In this document: in pieces, positions 1 through 6,220 of the stretch
Numbering within the stretch: position 1 is the first letter of the stretch
Layout: each line of letters opens with the position of its first letter
IMG/VR virus record: IMGVR_UViG_3300032116_001150
Location: 1 to 26,316 of that record
Reading direction: 5' to 3' (one strand)
From: a virus
DNA: 26,316 bases
Program-made: the position numbers and the translations under genes
Notes under the pieces: model-generated
Database searches by the model: none
Seen by the model: only the letters and a program-made list of their open reading frames with translations
What the model was told of the DNA's origin: nothing

Positions 1-462
1 TTGTACGCTGGGGGCCTGCGCGCGGCGCTCGGTCCAGGTAGCGGCGTGTGGTCGCTACCGATCGGGCTCGCTGCCGGATACGCCACCCAGCGCGCGCTGC
101 GAAAGCAGTTTCGCCCCCATCGATACAATCGCTACGTCACGGATCAGGGCCTACCCGTTTCAGGCGGTACCGAATTCGTGAAGGTCTCAGGGTACGACCG
201 CCCCTCTCGGGCCGACGTCGTGCACAAGGCGGCGTTCGATCTGATCGAGCGCGTCGGCGCCCCCGACTACAACGCCCTGCTCAAAAAGGTCGCGCGCGAA
301 AACGGCGCAGCGTATGCACAGTGGCTGGAGACAACGCCGCTGCATCAAAAGGTCGCCACGCTCGTGTCGGGCGCGGAGATCGAGGCTCACGACGTCCAAG
401 AAGCCCCTGGCTTGAACGTCGCGCGCCTCGTCGAAAACATCAGCCGCCTCGTTTGGCGCTGA
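1..462 (+). CDS. Unknown protein, 5'-truncated by window edge
   Basis: The reading frame is open from base 1 to a TGA at 460-462, so the true start is probably upstream and the TTG at base 1 need not be the start. I do not recognise the family. The visible 153 residues begin with a hydrophobic Gly/Ala-rich stretch (about residues 15-32) followed by a basic segment and a mostly helical remainder. A hydrophobic segment followed by Arg/Lys could be a membrane anchor. It lies directly upstream of a series of small helical genes that lead to the capsid genes, so a role in head assembly is possible but unproven. Codon use is GC-rich at third positions like its neighbours. Confidence 0.7.
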   Translation: MYAGGLRAALGPGSGVWSLPIGLAAGYATQRALRKQFRPHRYNRYVTDQGLPVSGGTEFVKVSGYDRPSRADVVHKAAFDLIERVGAPDYNALLKKVARENGAAYAQWLETTPLHQKVATLVSGAEIEAHDVQEAPGLNVARLVENISRLVWR

Positions 463-463
463 C

Positions 464-469
464 TAACCT
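464..469 (+). promoter_or_regulatory. -10-like TAACCT before gene at 488
   Basis: TAACCT starts just after the preceding stop codon. An 18-nt stretch containing GGAG (476-479) separates it from the ATG at 488. The same TANNNT box recurs before most transcription units here. No clear -35 hexamer is visible. Confidence 0.45.
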
Positions 470-487
470 ACAGCTGGAGAGCCCACC

Positions 488-1054
488 ATGAACCTCGACG
501 ATATGCTCAACAAGCAGATGCCGAAGACCGCCAGCACCCAGGCCCAGCCCTCGGGAGCCAAGCCCTCGACCAAGGCGGCGAGCGCCGTCGCCGACGCCGT
601 CGCGGCGGTCACGCAGACCAAGACGGCGAGCGCCGCGTCCCCCGCTGGCGCTGCGGCGCCCATCTTCGACAAGCTCGCCTCGGACCTCGCGGCGCAGGAT
701 CAGGAGGGCTCCCTGAAGATGGCGAACCTCTACGGCGCAGCCATCGCCGACGGCTTCATGGCGCAGCTCGGGATGTACGAGAAGGTCGCGGAGAAGCTCG
801 CGGCGCAGGTCGGCGAGAAGACGGCCGGCGCGGGAGACCTGGACCCCGAGATGGTCGCGCTCGTCAAGGAGGCGCAGGAGAACCCCCGCGCGTTCCTGGC
901 GCGCGTCGAGCGCGCGGCCCAGTCGGAAGACATGCAGCTCAAGGAAGCGGAAGACCGCGAAGCCGCCGAGCTGGAGCAGGCCGTCCAGGTCAAGGCCGCC
1001 GAGCACTACGCCCACGGCTACGAGATCGGCAAGCTCTTGGTGAGCGCGGGATGA
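488..1054 (+). CDS. Ala-rich helical protein, possible head-assembly/scaffold-like
   Basis: ATG at 488 is preceded by GGAG eight nt upstream. The 188-residue product has a disordered Ala/Thr/Lys-rich N-terminus (about 1-55) containing KTAS twice, then a helical region rich in Ala, Glu and Lys with coiled-coil character (about 130-175). I do not recognise the family. A charged helical protein encoded shortly upstream of the decoration and major capsid genes is the usual place and composition of a scaffold or internal head protein, but there is no motif to prove it. Its stop overlaps the next start as ATGA (1051-1054), so the next gene is translationally coupled. Confidence 0.8.
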   Translation: MNLDDMLNKQMPKTASTQAQPSGAKPSTKAASAVADAVAAVTQTKTASAASPAGAAAPIFDKLASDLAAQDQEGSLKMANLYGAAIADGFMAQLGMYEKVAEKLAAQVGEKTAGAGDLDPEMVALVKEAQENPRAFLARVERAAQSEDMQLKEAEDREAAELEQAVQVKAAEHYAHGYEIGKLLVSAG

Positions 1055-1239
1055 ACGACGACCGCCGCCGAGCGCTGATCGAGGCGCATCGCGACCTGCG
1101 CAAGGCGGCGTTCGATGCCGTCTCCCCGAAGGTCGCGGAGTACTTTCGCGACGCCAGGGAGTGCCTCGGAGCAGCGAAGCATGCCTCCGAAGCCTCTGCC
1201 TTCGACCCCGTCCTTCGCCGTCACCTCGTGGAGCCGTAG
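1051..1239 (+). CDS. Small helical protein, unknown
   Basis: The gene encodes 62 residues and starts at the ATG of an ATGA overlap with the preceding gene. It ends at TAG 1237-1239, directly abutting the next ATG. The product is charged and predicted helical, with an RKAAFDAVS stretch that resembles HKAAFDLIE in the truncated protein at 1-462. That hints that these small proteins share a short amphipathic motif. The function is unknown. The gene is supported by tight coupling on both sides and by GC-rich third codon positions. Confidence 0.7.
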   Translation: MNDDRRRALIEAHRDLRKAAFDAVSPKVAEYFRDARECLGAAKHASEASAFDPVLRRHLVEP

Positions 1240-1620
1240 ATGCCGACGCTCGATGAAGTCTTGCGCACCCTCCCTCGGGCGCCCGAGCAGACGACCAAGA
1301 CCGCCTCTGCCTTGCCGGACTCCGTTTCCGGGCAAGTCCGAGCAGTGGCGGGAGCGCTGCGCGCGCTGCCGGACCCGGAGATTTCGTGGGCCAGCCTGAA
1401 CGCCGTAAAGACGGCAGGCTTTCGCTCCGCGCCGCCGAGCCTCCCGGACTCGGTGTTTCCCGAAGACGACGAGAGGCCCGGAGCGCCCCTGCGCAAGCTC
1501 GCGCACGCGGTGCGTTGTGTCGAAAACACGCGCGCTGTCCAGCTTTTCGAGAAGTCCGCCCTCGCGCTACGCGCCGTGCGGGGCCTTACACTCCTTCACG
1601 AACGGATCTCGTCGCCATGA
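1240..1620 (+). CDS. Small unknown protein in pre-capsid operon
   Basis: ATG at 1240 follows the preceding TAG with no gap, and the TGA at 1618-1620 overlaps the next ATG at 1617. The product has 126 residues, is Ala/Leu/Pro-rich and mostly helical, and contains KTAS near residue 20 and AVKTA near residue 56. One copy of the repeated 10-mer CGCCGTAAAG lies within it (1401-1410) and encodes part of NAVKT. There is no recognisable enzymatic motif. The coupled position between other small helical genes suggests a shared head-related role, as inference only. Confidence 0.75.
   Translation: MPTLDEVLRTLPRAPEQTTKTASALPDSVSGQVRAVAGALRALPDPEISWASLNAVKTAGFRSAPPSLPDSVFPEDDERPGAPLRKLAHAVRCVENTRAVQLFEKSALALRAVRGLTLLHERISSP
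1401..1410 (+). repeat. CGCCGTAAAG motif, copy 1
   Basis: Coding, read as part of NAVKT. Followed by ACGGC, so GCCGT-AAAG-ACGGC can form a 5-bp stem. Confidence 0.6.
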
Positions 1621-2003
1621 CCACCGCGCTCAACAAGATCGCCTCCGCTCTCGAACTGCTCGCCGAAGACTTCGACGCGCGCCCCGCCGCGACGCCCTCG
1701 CCGACGGTGCCCGAAGAGAAGCGCGCCAGCAGCGCGGAGATGCTGCGGGAGCTGTATCACCAGCAGACCGGAGAGGATCTCCCTGCTGCGGTGCAGGAGA
1801 AGCTCTCGGCGGCCGATGACCAAGAGCTGCAGACGGTGTTCGGCCGGATGCTCAAGACCGCCGCGCCCGAGCGGCCTACGCCGCTCGGTTCGCCCAGCGG
1901 CACGCGCACTCCCGGCGCCGCGCCCACGGACTCGGCAGAGGCCACGAAGCTCGCCTGGGACGCGTTCGAGGACACGATCCTCAACGGGACCTACAACGAC
2001 TGA
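1617..2003 (+). CDS. Helical protein, unknown, last of pre-capsid operon
   Basis: The start is the ATG at 1617, which overlaps the previous stop as ATGA; an in-frame extension upstream would only read through the previous gene. The 128-residue product has an amphipathic N-terminal helix (KIASALELLAEDF), a Pro-rich linker, a helical middle, MLKTAAPE near residue 80 and a Pro/Thr-rich segment before a short acidic C-terminus. I cannot assign a family. A strong GC hairpin (2015-2036) follows the stop, which fits the end of a transcription unit. Confidence 0.75.
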   Translation: MTTALNKIASALELLAEDFDARPAATPSPTVPEEKRASSAEMLRELYHQQTGEDLPAAVQEKLSAADDQELQTVFGRMLKTAAPERPTPLGSPSGTRTPGAAPTDSAEATKLAWDAFEDTILNGTYND

Positions 2004-2014
2004 CGCGCTGTCCC

Positions 2015-2036
2015 GCGCCGCAGCGTTGTGCGGCGC
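2015..2036 (+). terminator. GC-rich hairpin between helical-gene operon and decoration gene
   Basis: Perfect 8-bp arms GCGCCGCA (2015-2022) and TGCGGCGC (2029-2036) enclose a 6-nt loop. Only TT follows, so it is not a classical U-tract terminator. It could terminate upstream transcription, protect mRNA ends, or sit over the upstream part of the promoter whose TAACAT box begins at 2038. Confidence 0.45.
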
Positions 2037-2037
2037 T

Positions 2038-2043
2038 TAACAT
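2038..2043 (+). promoter_or_regulatory. -10-like TAACAT before decoration protein gene
   Basis: TAACAT immediately follows the hairpin and is followed by an 18-nt stretch with GAGG (2051-2054) seven nt before the ATG at 2062. It matches the TANNNT box class seen before other virion genes. Confidence 0.45.
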
Positions 2044-2061
2044 CCCCAACGAGGTAGTGAC

Positions 2062-2574
2062 ATGAAGCTCAACTCGAACTACGACCTGATCTCCGCCCAG
2101 CCGAACCCGGGCGCCTACGCCGCGCTCTGGATCTCGGACGTTCTGGCGCAGGAGGCGGCCACCGCGATCGACGCCGGAACCGGCGTGACCACGCCGGACA
2201 GCCAGGGCACCCCGCAGCCCGGCACCATCGTTCCGGGCATGGTGGTGACCCTCAACGCCAACGGGTACTGGGGTCTCGCGACGTCCCCGGACCTCGCTGC
2301 GGCCCTTCCGATCCCGACGGGCCTCGTGCACGGCGGCGACGACGACTTCGACGGCGCGTACCTGGGCAAGCTCGTCGTGCTGGCGGGCGTCCTGGAGTGC
2401 CTGACGGACCAGTTCAACGGGGTCACGTTCCCGCCGGGCGCGCCGCTCGTGGTGAACGCGGGCAAGTTCGAGGCGAAGACCAACCCCGTGAGCGCGCTTC
2501 AGGTGGTCGGCTACGTGGGGAACCGTGGCCTCCAGAACGGCATCCTGCACGTGATGTTCGGTCTCCGAGGCTGA
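2062..2574 (+). CDS. Probable capsid decoration/stabilisation protein
   Basis: ATG at 2062 is preceded by GAGG with seven-nt spacing. The 170-residue product is beta-rich, with many Gly, Val and Pro residues and no signal peptide. Phage head decoration proteins are typically small, beta-rich and encoded immediately upstream of the major capsid gene, which is the arrangement here. Phrases such as PGTIVPGMVVTL, and the alternating hydrophobic strands at the C-terminus, suit that fold. Codon use is strongly GC3-biased like the capsid gene, which suggests high expression. The call rests on position, size and composition, not on a diagnostic motif; a minor head protein is the alternative. Confidence 0.65.
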   Translation: MKLNSNYDLISAQPNPGAYAALWISDVLAQEAATAIDAGTGVTTPDSQGTPQPGTIVPGMVVTLNANGYWGLATSPDLAAALPIPTGLVHGGDDDFDGAYLGKLVVLAGVLECLTDQFNGVTFPPGAPLVVNAGKFEAKTNPVSALQVVGYVGNRGLQNGILHVMFGLRG

Positions 2575-2586
2575 TCTCACTACCAC

Positions 2587-2592
2587 TAACCT
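2587..2592 (+). promoter_or_regulatory. -10-like TAACCT before major capsid gene
   Basis: TAACCT is identical to the box before the gene at 488. It is followed by a 27-nt stretch with GGGAG (2606-2610) nine nt before the ATG at 2620. No -35 element is evident. Confidence 0.45.
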
Positions 2593-2619
2593 CTTCACCG
2601 AGATCGGGAGACGACGACG

Positions 2620-3543
2620 ATGTACAACACGGAAACCGTTCAGCAGAACGCGAGTGCTTTGAACCAGAAGTTCGTGAGCATGCTCGGCTCTGGCAACACC
2701 AAGCTCGCGGAAGAAGCCGGCACGGCGTTCATCCGCAGCATCGTCCGCCAGGAAGCGGCCGTGCGCATGGTGCTGCCGCCGCAGCCGCTCCAGGACGACG
2801 AGATCGATCGGGACGTCGACAGCGACGAGCCCCGCAAGATCGTCGAGAAGGAGCCGGACAGCGCGGCGACGTACGTGCAGTTCGACGGCACGCCGCGCGC
2901 GCGCTGGTTCCGAGGCAAGCGCTACGTGGTCTACTTCGGCAAGACCCAGAGCGACCTCTTCACGAAGTCGAAGTTCAAGCTGATGTCGTATCAGAACGAC
3001 ATCCGCAAGATCCTCGCGGACAACAGCGTGAAGGACCTCGCCGATCAGGAGGACCTGTACTTCCGCCGCACGTGCCTGACCCTGGTGAACCGCAACGCGG
3101 CCAACCAGCGCTCGAACGTCAGCGCGTTCACGCCGGGCGCGTTCGTGAAGGGCTTCCAGGCGATGGACGGCCGCCGCCGCCCCATCGGCAAGATGCTCAT
3201 GACCAACAGCCTCTACCGCGAGGCCATGAACCTCCCGGCGACGCTGGTCGGCGACTCCATCGCGCGCGCCCACTACCAGGACGGCATCGACAAGGAAGAG
3301 CGCCTCTGGGGCATCCCGGTCATCACGACCGCGAAGACCGACATCTACAACCCGCGCGAGTGCTGGATCTTCAGCCCGCAGAACTTCCTGGGGAACTTCT
3401 TCCTCCTCCAGGACGCCACGCTCTTCATCGAGCAGCGCGCCGACATCATCACGTTCTTCTCGTACGCGGCGCCCGGCATCGGCATCGGCAACTCCGAGTC
3501 GATGCAGCAGCTGGTGTTCGACACCCCGCCGTCCTCGATCTGA
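2620..3543 (+). CDS. Major capsid protein (HK97-fold candidate)
   Basis: The gene encodes 307 residues from an ATG with an upstream GGGAG. The product has the layout of HK97-fold capsid proteins: a charged helical N-terminal part, a middle with many aromatic/basic residues (RARWFRGKRYVVYFGK, about 90-105), a long helix region, and a C-terminal A-domain-like section with WGIPVITTAKTDIY (about 229-242) leading to hydrophobic strands. The length is usual for this family. There is no obvious long delta domain, so scaffolding may come from a separate upstream gene. Codons are heavily optimised, as expected for the most abundant virion protein. It sits between the decoration gene and the neck/tail genes, in canonical order. 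Confidence is high for capsid, lower for the exact subfamily. Confidence 0.85.
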   Translation: MYNTETVQQNASALNQKFVSMLGSGNTKLAEEAGTAFIRSIVRQEAAVRMVLPPQPLQDDEIDRDVDSDEPRKIVEKEPDSAATYVQFDGTPRARWFRGKRYVVYFGKTQSDLFTKSKFKLMSYQNDIRKILADNSVKDLADQEDLYFRRTCLTLVNRNAANQRSNVSAFTPGAFVKGFQAMDGRRRPIGKMLMTNSLYREAMNLPATLVGDSIARAHYQDGIDKEERLWGIPVITTAKTDIYNPRECWIFSPQNFLGNFFLLQDATLFIEQRADIITFFSYAAPGIGIGNSESMQQLVFDTPPSSI

Positions 3544-3569
3544 TCGCTGAGCAGCGGGGGCGGTAGGGC

Positions 3570-3575
3570 TATCCT
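3570..3575 (+). promoter_or_regulatory. Leaderless-type -10 TATCCT for gene at 3582
   Basis: TATCCT lies exactly 6 nt before the ATG at 3582, and no Shine-Dalgarno sequence is present. This is the geometry of a leaderless promoter with transcription starting at or next to the A of ATG. The following TCGGGT spacer resembles that of the gene at 10831 (TCGGGC). Confidence 0.6.
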
Positions 3576-3581
3576 TCGGGT

Positions 3582-3968
3582 ATGCCCTTCGTCTCCGACC
3601 GCCAGCGGCGCTTCTTCCACACGGAGTCCGCGCGCAAGCACGGCATCACCCCTGCCATGGTGCGGGAGTATGACGACGCGTCGCGTGACCAGCGCATCCC
3701 GGAGCGTGCTGAAAAGCACGCAGCAACCGGCGTTGGCGCAACGAGCGGCGCGACAAGCGGTGTATCCACTGCTGTGTCAGCGCCGAAGCCGCCGTCCATG
3801 GGCTCGCCCAAGTACAAGAGCGAGGGCGCACAACATGGGCCTCTGCGCCAACCCTCGCCCGGGGACTACAAGCAGAACTTCTTGGAGTCTTCGGCCTCTG
3901 CCGCTCAGCGCTCGACCGCTGACAAATTCGAAGCGGGAGAGCAAGCCACGTTGCCGGTGACCCGATGA
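3582..3968 (+). CDS. Small conserved phage protein (MPFVS-Q-R-R N-terminal domain)
   Basis: The 128-residue product starts MPFVSDRQRRFFHTESARK and continues to MVREYDDAS and RIPERAEKH. Short phage proteins beginning MPF.S..QRR followed by an E(W/Y)...(A/T)(T/S)...(L/I)PE pattern are widespread in structural regions, though their role is not established. Only about the first 50 residues match this pattern. The rest is Ser/Ala/Pro-rich and probably disordered. There is no Shine-Dalgarno site; a TATCCT box six nt upstream indicates a leaderless start. The stop overlaps the next ATG (ATGA at 3965), so it begins a coupled four-gene operon running to the tail terminator candidate. Confidence 0.75.
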   Translation: MPFVSDRQRRFFHTESARKHGITPAMVREYDDASRDQRIPERAEKHAATGVGATSGATSGVSTAVSAPKPPSMGSPKYKSEGAQHGPLRQPSPGDYKQNFLESSASAAQRSTADKFEAGEQATLPVTR

Positions 3969-4642
3969 GGACAACGGAGCAACGCCTTCAACATGTTGTG
4001 CCTGTCACCGAAGGCACGGGTGTCGCCTCTCCCGCGAGTCGATCCGGTGAAGCCTCGCGAAAGGAAGAGGTTCCGCTCGGAGTCAGCGGCTCCTTCAACG
4101 CGAACGACTTCTTCAACTGGTACGATCGGCCTGTCGACGAGGGGCCCCCATACGCCGTAAAGGGCGCGGCCCACGCACACGACCGCATGGAGGAGCGCAC
4201 GCCCTTCGCGCGTAGCAACGTGGCCCCTTTGCAGCGGGCCATCGACGCGATGGGCCTCCCGCCCGGGCGCTACCACCTGCCTCTACGTGGTCGCGATGGA
4301 CGTGTCTTGGGCTACGCGCAGTTCAAGAGCGTGCCGGGCCGCGCCAGCCCCGTGCTGGCTACCGTGCTGGGGCGCGAAATGCAGCCCAGCGGCATGGACC
4401 TTGGGACCTTCGTCAAAGGCGCGGGCCTCTCTCCCGAAACAAACGTGACTCCCGTCGCTGAGGGCAAGTTCGACACCGACAATCTCGACCCCCGACTCCC
4501 AGAGTCGAAGGCCTGGAACCTCGCGCACACGCTGGCCGGGAGCCAAGAGACCAAGCACTACGCCATGCGGCGCGCGTTCAATCACATGTCGGAGCCGACG
4601 GGTGAAGCCCAAGAATCCGCCGGGAGCCCCCCGCAGCCATGA
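3965..4642 (+). CDS. Phage protein with DUF4258-like HxxxRMxER segment
   Basis: The gene encodes 225 residues and starts inside the preceding stop (ATGA). After a disordered first 50 residues, a compact domain at about 65-140 contains AHAHDRMEER, then a helix, GLPPGRYHLPL, and GYAQF...LATVLGREM. The H..(x)R(M)xER opening followed by a strand ending in TVL resembles the DUF4258 / RelE-like small fold found in toxins and in phage proteins. I infer a fold relation only, with no evidence of RNase activity. The C-terminus is charged and helical. Its position in the neck operon favours a virion or assembly role. One copy of the repeated CGCCGTAAAG lies in it (4153-4162). The stop overlaps the next ATG. 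Confidence 0.7.
   Translation: MRTTEQRLQHVVPVTEGTGVASPASRSGEASRKEEVPLGVSGSFNANDFFNWYDRPVDEGPPYAVKGAAHAHDRMEERTPFARSNVAPLQRAIDAMGLPPGRYHLPLRGRDGRVLGYAQFKSVPGRASPVLATVLGREMQPSGMDLGTFVKGAGLSPETNVTPVAEGKFDTDNLDPRLPESKAWNLAHTLAGSQETKHYAMRRAFNHMSEPTGEAQESAGSPPQP
4153..4162 (+). repeat. CGCCGTAAAG motif, copy 2
   Basis: Coding, read as part of YAVKG in the DUF4258-like gene. Confidence 0.6.
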
Positions 4643-5463
4643 ACCTGAAGATCACACGCCTCAGCGCGCTCTTCCCGTACGGCTACTTCGTGCAGTGGAC
4701 GATCGACAGCGTTTCTCCCACAGAGAGCGGTGTCTTCCTCTTTACGCTGTATCGAAGCGGCGGCCCGGAAGGTCCATGGGAACAGATCTTCTCTGGAACG
4801 GACCAGTACGCGTTTAAGGACGCCTTCAACTCCATCGCGTCGACGCTCGACAACCTTCAACCCAACTCCCTGCGCCTCTTTCAAGAGGTTCACTACCGCG
4901 TCGTTTGCCTCTTGCCATCCGGCGCGCAACTGGAGTGTCGAGAAGAAACGGGCCCCGCGTTTACCGACCGCAAGATGTCTCAGTACTTGCGAAAGACGCA
5001 GCGCGACTTCCGTTTGACGCTCAAGTTCAACGGCACACGCGTCGTCGTTCTGAAGCGTCGCAGATGGGGGGAGCGCTGCTTGAAGTGCACCGACAAGCGC
5101 ACCAAAGAAGTCGTACGCCCCAACTGCGTCACGTGCTGGGGCACCGGCTTCGTTGGGGGCTACTGGACGCCCTTCGTGACCTACGCACGCAGCAACGTGA
5201 CGTCCAACACCTCGAATGTGGGGCCCAACCAAAAGAGCGACGCCAATGACGGCTCGTTCTGGCTCCCCGACTATCCGACCCTTGAGCGAGACGACGTGCT
5301 CGTGCGCCTGTCCGACAATCGGCGTTTCCGGCTGGATCAACAGGTCGAGACGCAGATTCAGCTGAATTCCGCGCACCAAGAGGTGTCGGGCCAAGAGCTC
5401 CCACACGACAACGTACTCTATCGGTACGCTCTCAACCCGAACGCGATCGAGCCGTTGTACTGA
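4639..5463 (+). CDS. Neck/head-completion candidate: Fn3-like domain plus Cys4 knuckle
   Basis: The gene encodes 274 residues and is coupled to the previous gene by an ATGA overlap. The N-terminal ~100 residues look like a fibronectin-III-like beta sandwich (YFVQWTIDS, FTLYRSGGPEGPW, VHYRVVCLLPSG). A basic segment (VVVLKRRRWGERC) leads into a zinc-binding knuckle with C147, C150, C163 and C166, the last pair in CVTCWGTGFVGGYW. The C-terminal half contains beta strands and a second compact domain. To my recollection similar proteins with this order occur in other large myoviruses, uncharacterised. Between capsid and sheath genes, the expected jobs are head completion, neck or head-tail joining. 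The domain description is fairly secure; the exact role is inference. Confidence 0.75.
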   Translation: MNLKITRLSALFPYGYFVQWTIDSVSPTESGVFLFTLYRSGGPEGPWEQIFSGTDQYAFKDAFNSIASTLDNLQPNSLRLFQEVHYRVVCLLPSGAQLECREETGPAFTDRKMSQYLRKTQRDFRLTLKFNGTRVVVLKRRRWGERCLKCTDKRTKEVVRPNCVTCWGTGFVGGYWTPFVTYARSNVTSNTSNVGPNQKSDANDGSFWLPDYPTLERDDVLVRLSDNRRFRLDQQVETQIQLNSAHQEVSGQELPHDNVLYRYALNPNAIEPLY

Positions 5464-5465
5464 AC

Positions 5466-6167
5466 ATGACCAACGTCCGCCCGTTCTTTGGAACAGCCCG
5501 AGTCGATGACCAGCACTCGGACATTTTCCCCGGCTCCCCGATGGCCCTCGTCGCGGTGCTCACCAACTGCCTTCAAGCGCGGTTCAGCGGAAGCAACGCC
5601 CTAGACAACCCCTACATCTGGGCCGCTGACGCGCAGCCACTGAACCCCGAGACGGGACAGACTCGAATCTACATCGAGAGCCAGTACACCGACGAGCCCG
5701 ACGCACGCGATCGAACGCCATCCCTCTTGGTAGAAAAGGGCGTAACGCAGCCGCAACAAGTAGCCGTCGGTCATCGCGCCGACATCGACTTGCCCTCGAT
5801 GACAGAGCTGTTCATCGCGTGGGCCAATGTGCCCCTGTCCGTGCTCTGTATCGGGAGGACGCGCGGAGTCAGCGCCACGCTCGCCGACGTGGTGTTCGCG
5901 TTTTTGCTCGGCTCCCGCAACCACATTCGGGAAGCGTTCAGCATTCACGACATCACGGCTCCAACGCTGAGCGACACGCAGCCCTACCGACCGACGAGCT
6001 CCAACGTCGAGTCCTGGGTCACGACCGTGACCCTGACGACGATGATCAAGTTCGCGTGGCGTACGCGCCCCATCGCCCCGCTCCTCAAGGAGATCGCGGC
6101 AAAAATGAACTTCGGAAACGAAGATGCACTCGAACTGCGCGCGCTCGACCTTCGCAACGCGCGATGA
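5466..6167 (+). CDS. Probable tail terminator/completion protein
   Basis: ATG at 5466 lies two nt after the previous stop. The 233-residue product contains an alpha/beta layout typical of tail terminators: TRIYIESQYTDEPDARDRTPSLLVEKG (strands and a TPSLLVEKG turn, about 61-87 in all), a middle strand PLSVLCIGRTRG, a helix LADVVFAFLLGSRNHIRE, and a C-terminal strand pair with W (SWVTTVTLTTMIKFAW). In myovirus maps a protein of this size lies immediately before the sheath gene and caps the tail, like T4 gp15. No catalytic motif is present. Its coupling to the neck candidate upstream supports the assignment. The call is by architecture and position; a different minor tail protein is possible. 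Confidence 0.65.
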   Translation: MTNVRPFFGTARVDDQHSDIFPGSPMALVAVLTNCLQARFSGSNALDNPYIWAADAQPLNPETGQTRIYIESQYTDEPDARDRTPSLLVEKGVTQPQQVAVGHRADIDLPSMTELFIAWANVPLSVLCIGRTRGVSATLADVVFAFLLGSRNHIREAFSIHDITAPTLSDTQPYRPTSSNVESWVTTVTLTTMIKFAWRTRPIAPLLKEIAAKMNFGNEDALELRALDLRNAR

Positions 6168-6173
6168 GCGCAA

Positions 6174-6183
6174 CGCCGTAAAG
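6174..6183 (+). repeat. CGCCGTAAAG motif, copy 3 (intergenic)
   Basis: Lies between the tail terminator and sheath genes, just upstream of the TATCTT box. Confidence 0.6.
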
Positions 6184-6189
6184 AACTCC

Positions 6190-6195
6190 TATCTT
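6190..6195 (+). promoter_or_regulatory. -10-like TATCTT before tail sheath gene
   Basis: TATCTT is followed by a 25-nt stretch containing GGAGAGG (6208 onwards) just before the ATG at 6221. A copy of CGCCGTAAAG (6174-6183) lies seven nt upstream of the box, the only intergenic copy of that repeat. Confidence 0.5.
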
Positions 6196-6220
6196 TCAGC
6201 CGACAGCGGAGAGGAACACC

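Noticed and set aside
1981-3273. 430-residue minus-strand open frame opposite capsid genes
   Set aside because: Same antisense artefact; composition dominated by Arg, Val, His and Leu with no recognisable motifs.
2397-3566. 389-residue plus-strand frame overlapping the capsid gene
   Set aside because: Out-of-frame reading of the decoration and capsid genes, Arg/Pro/Gly-rich, no ribosome site.
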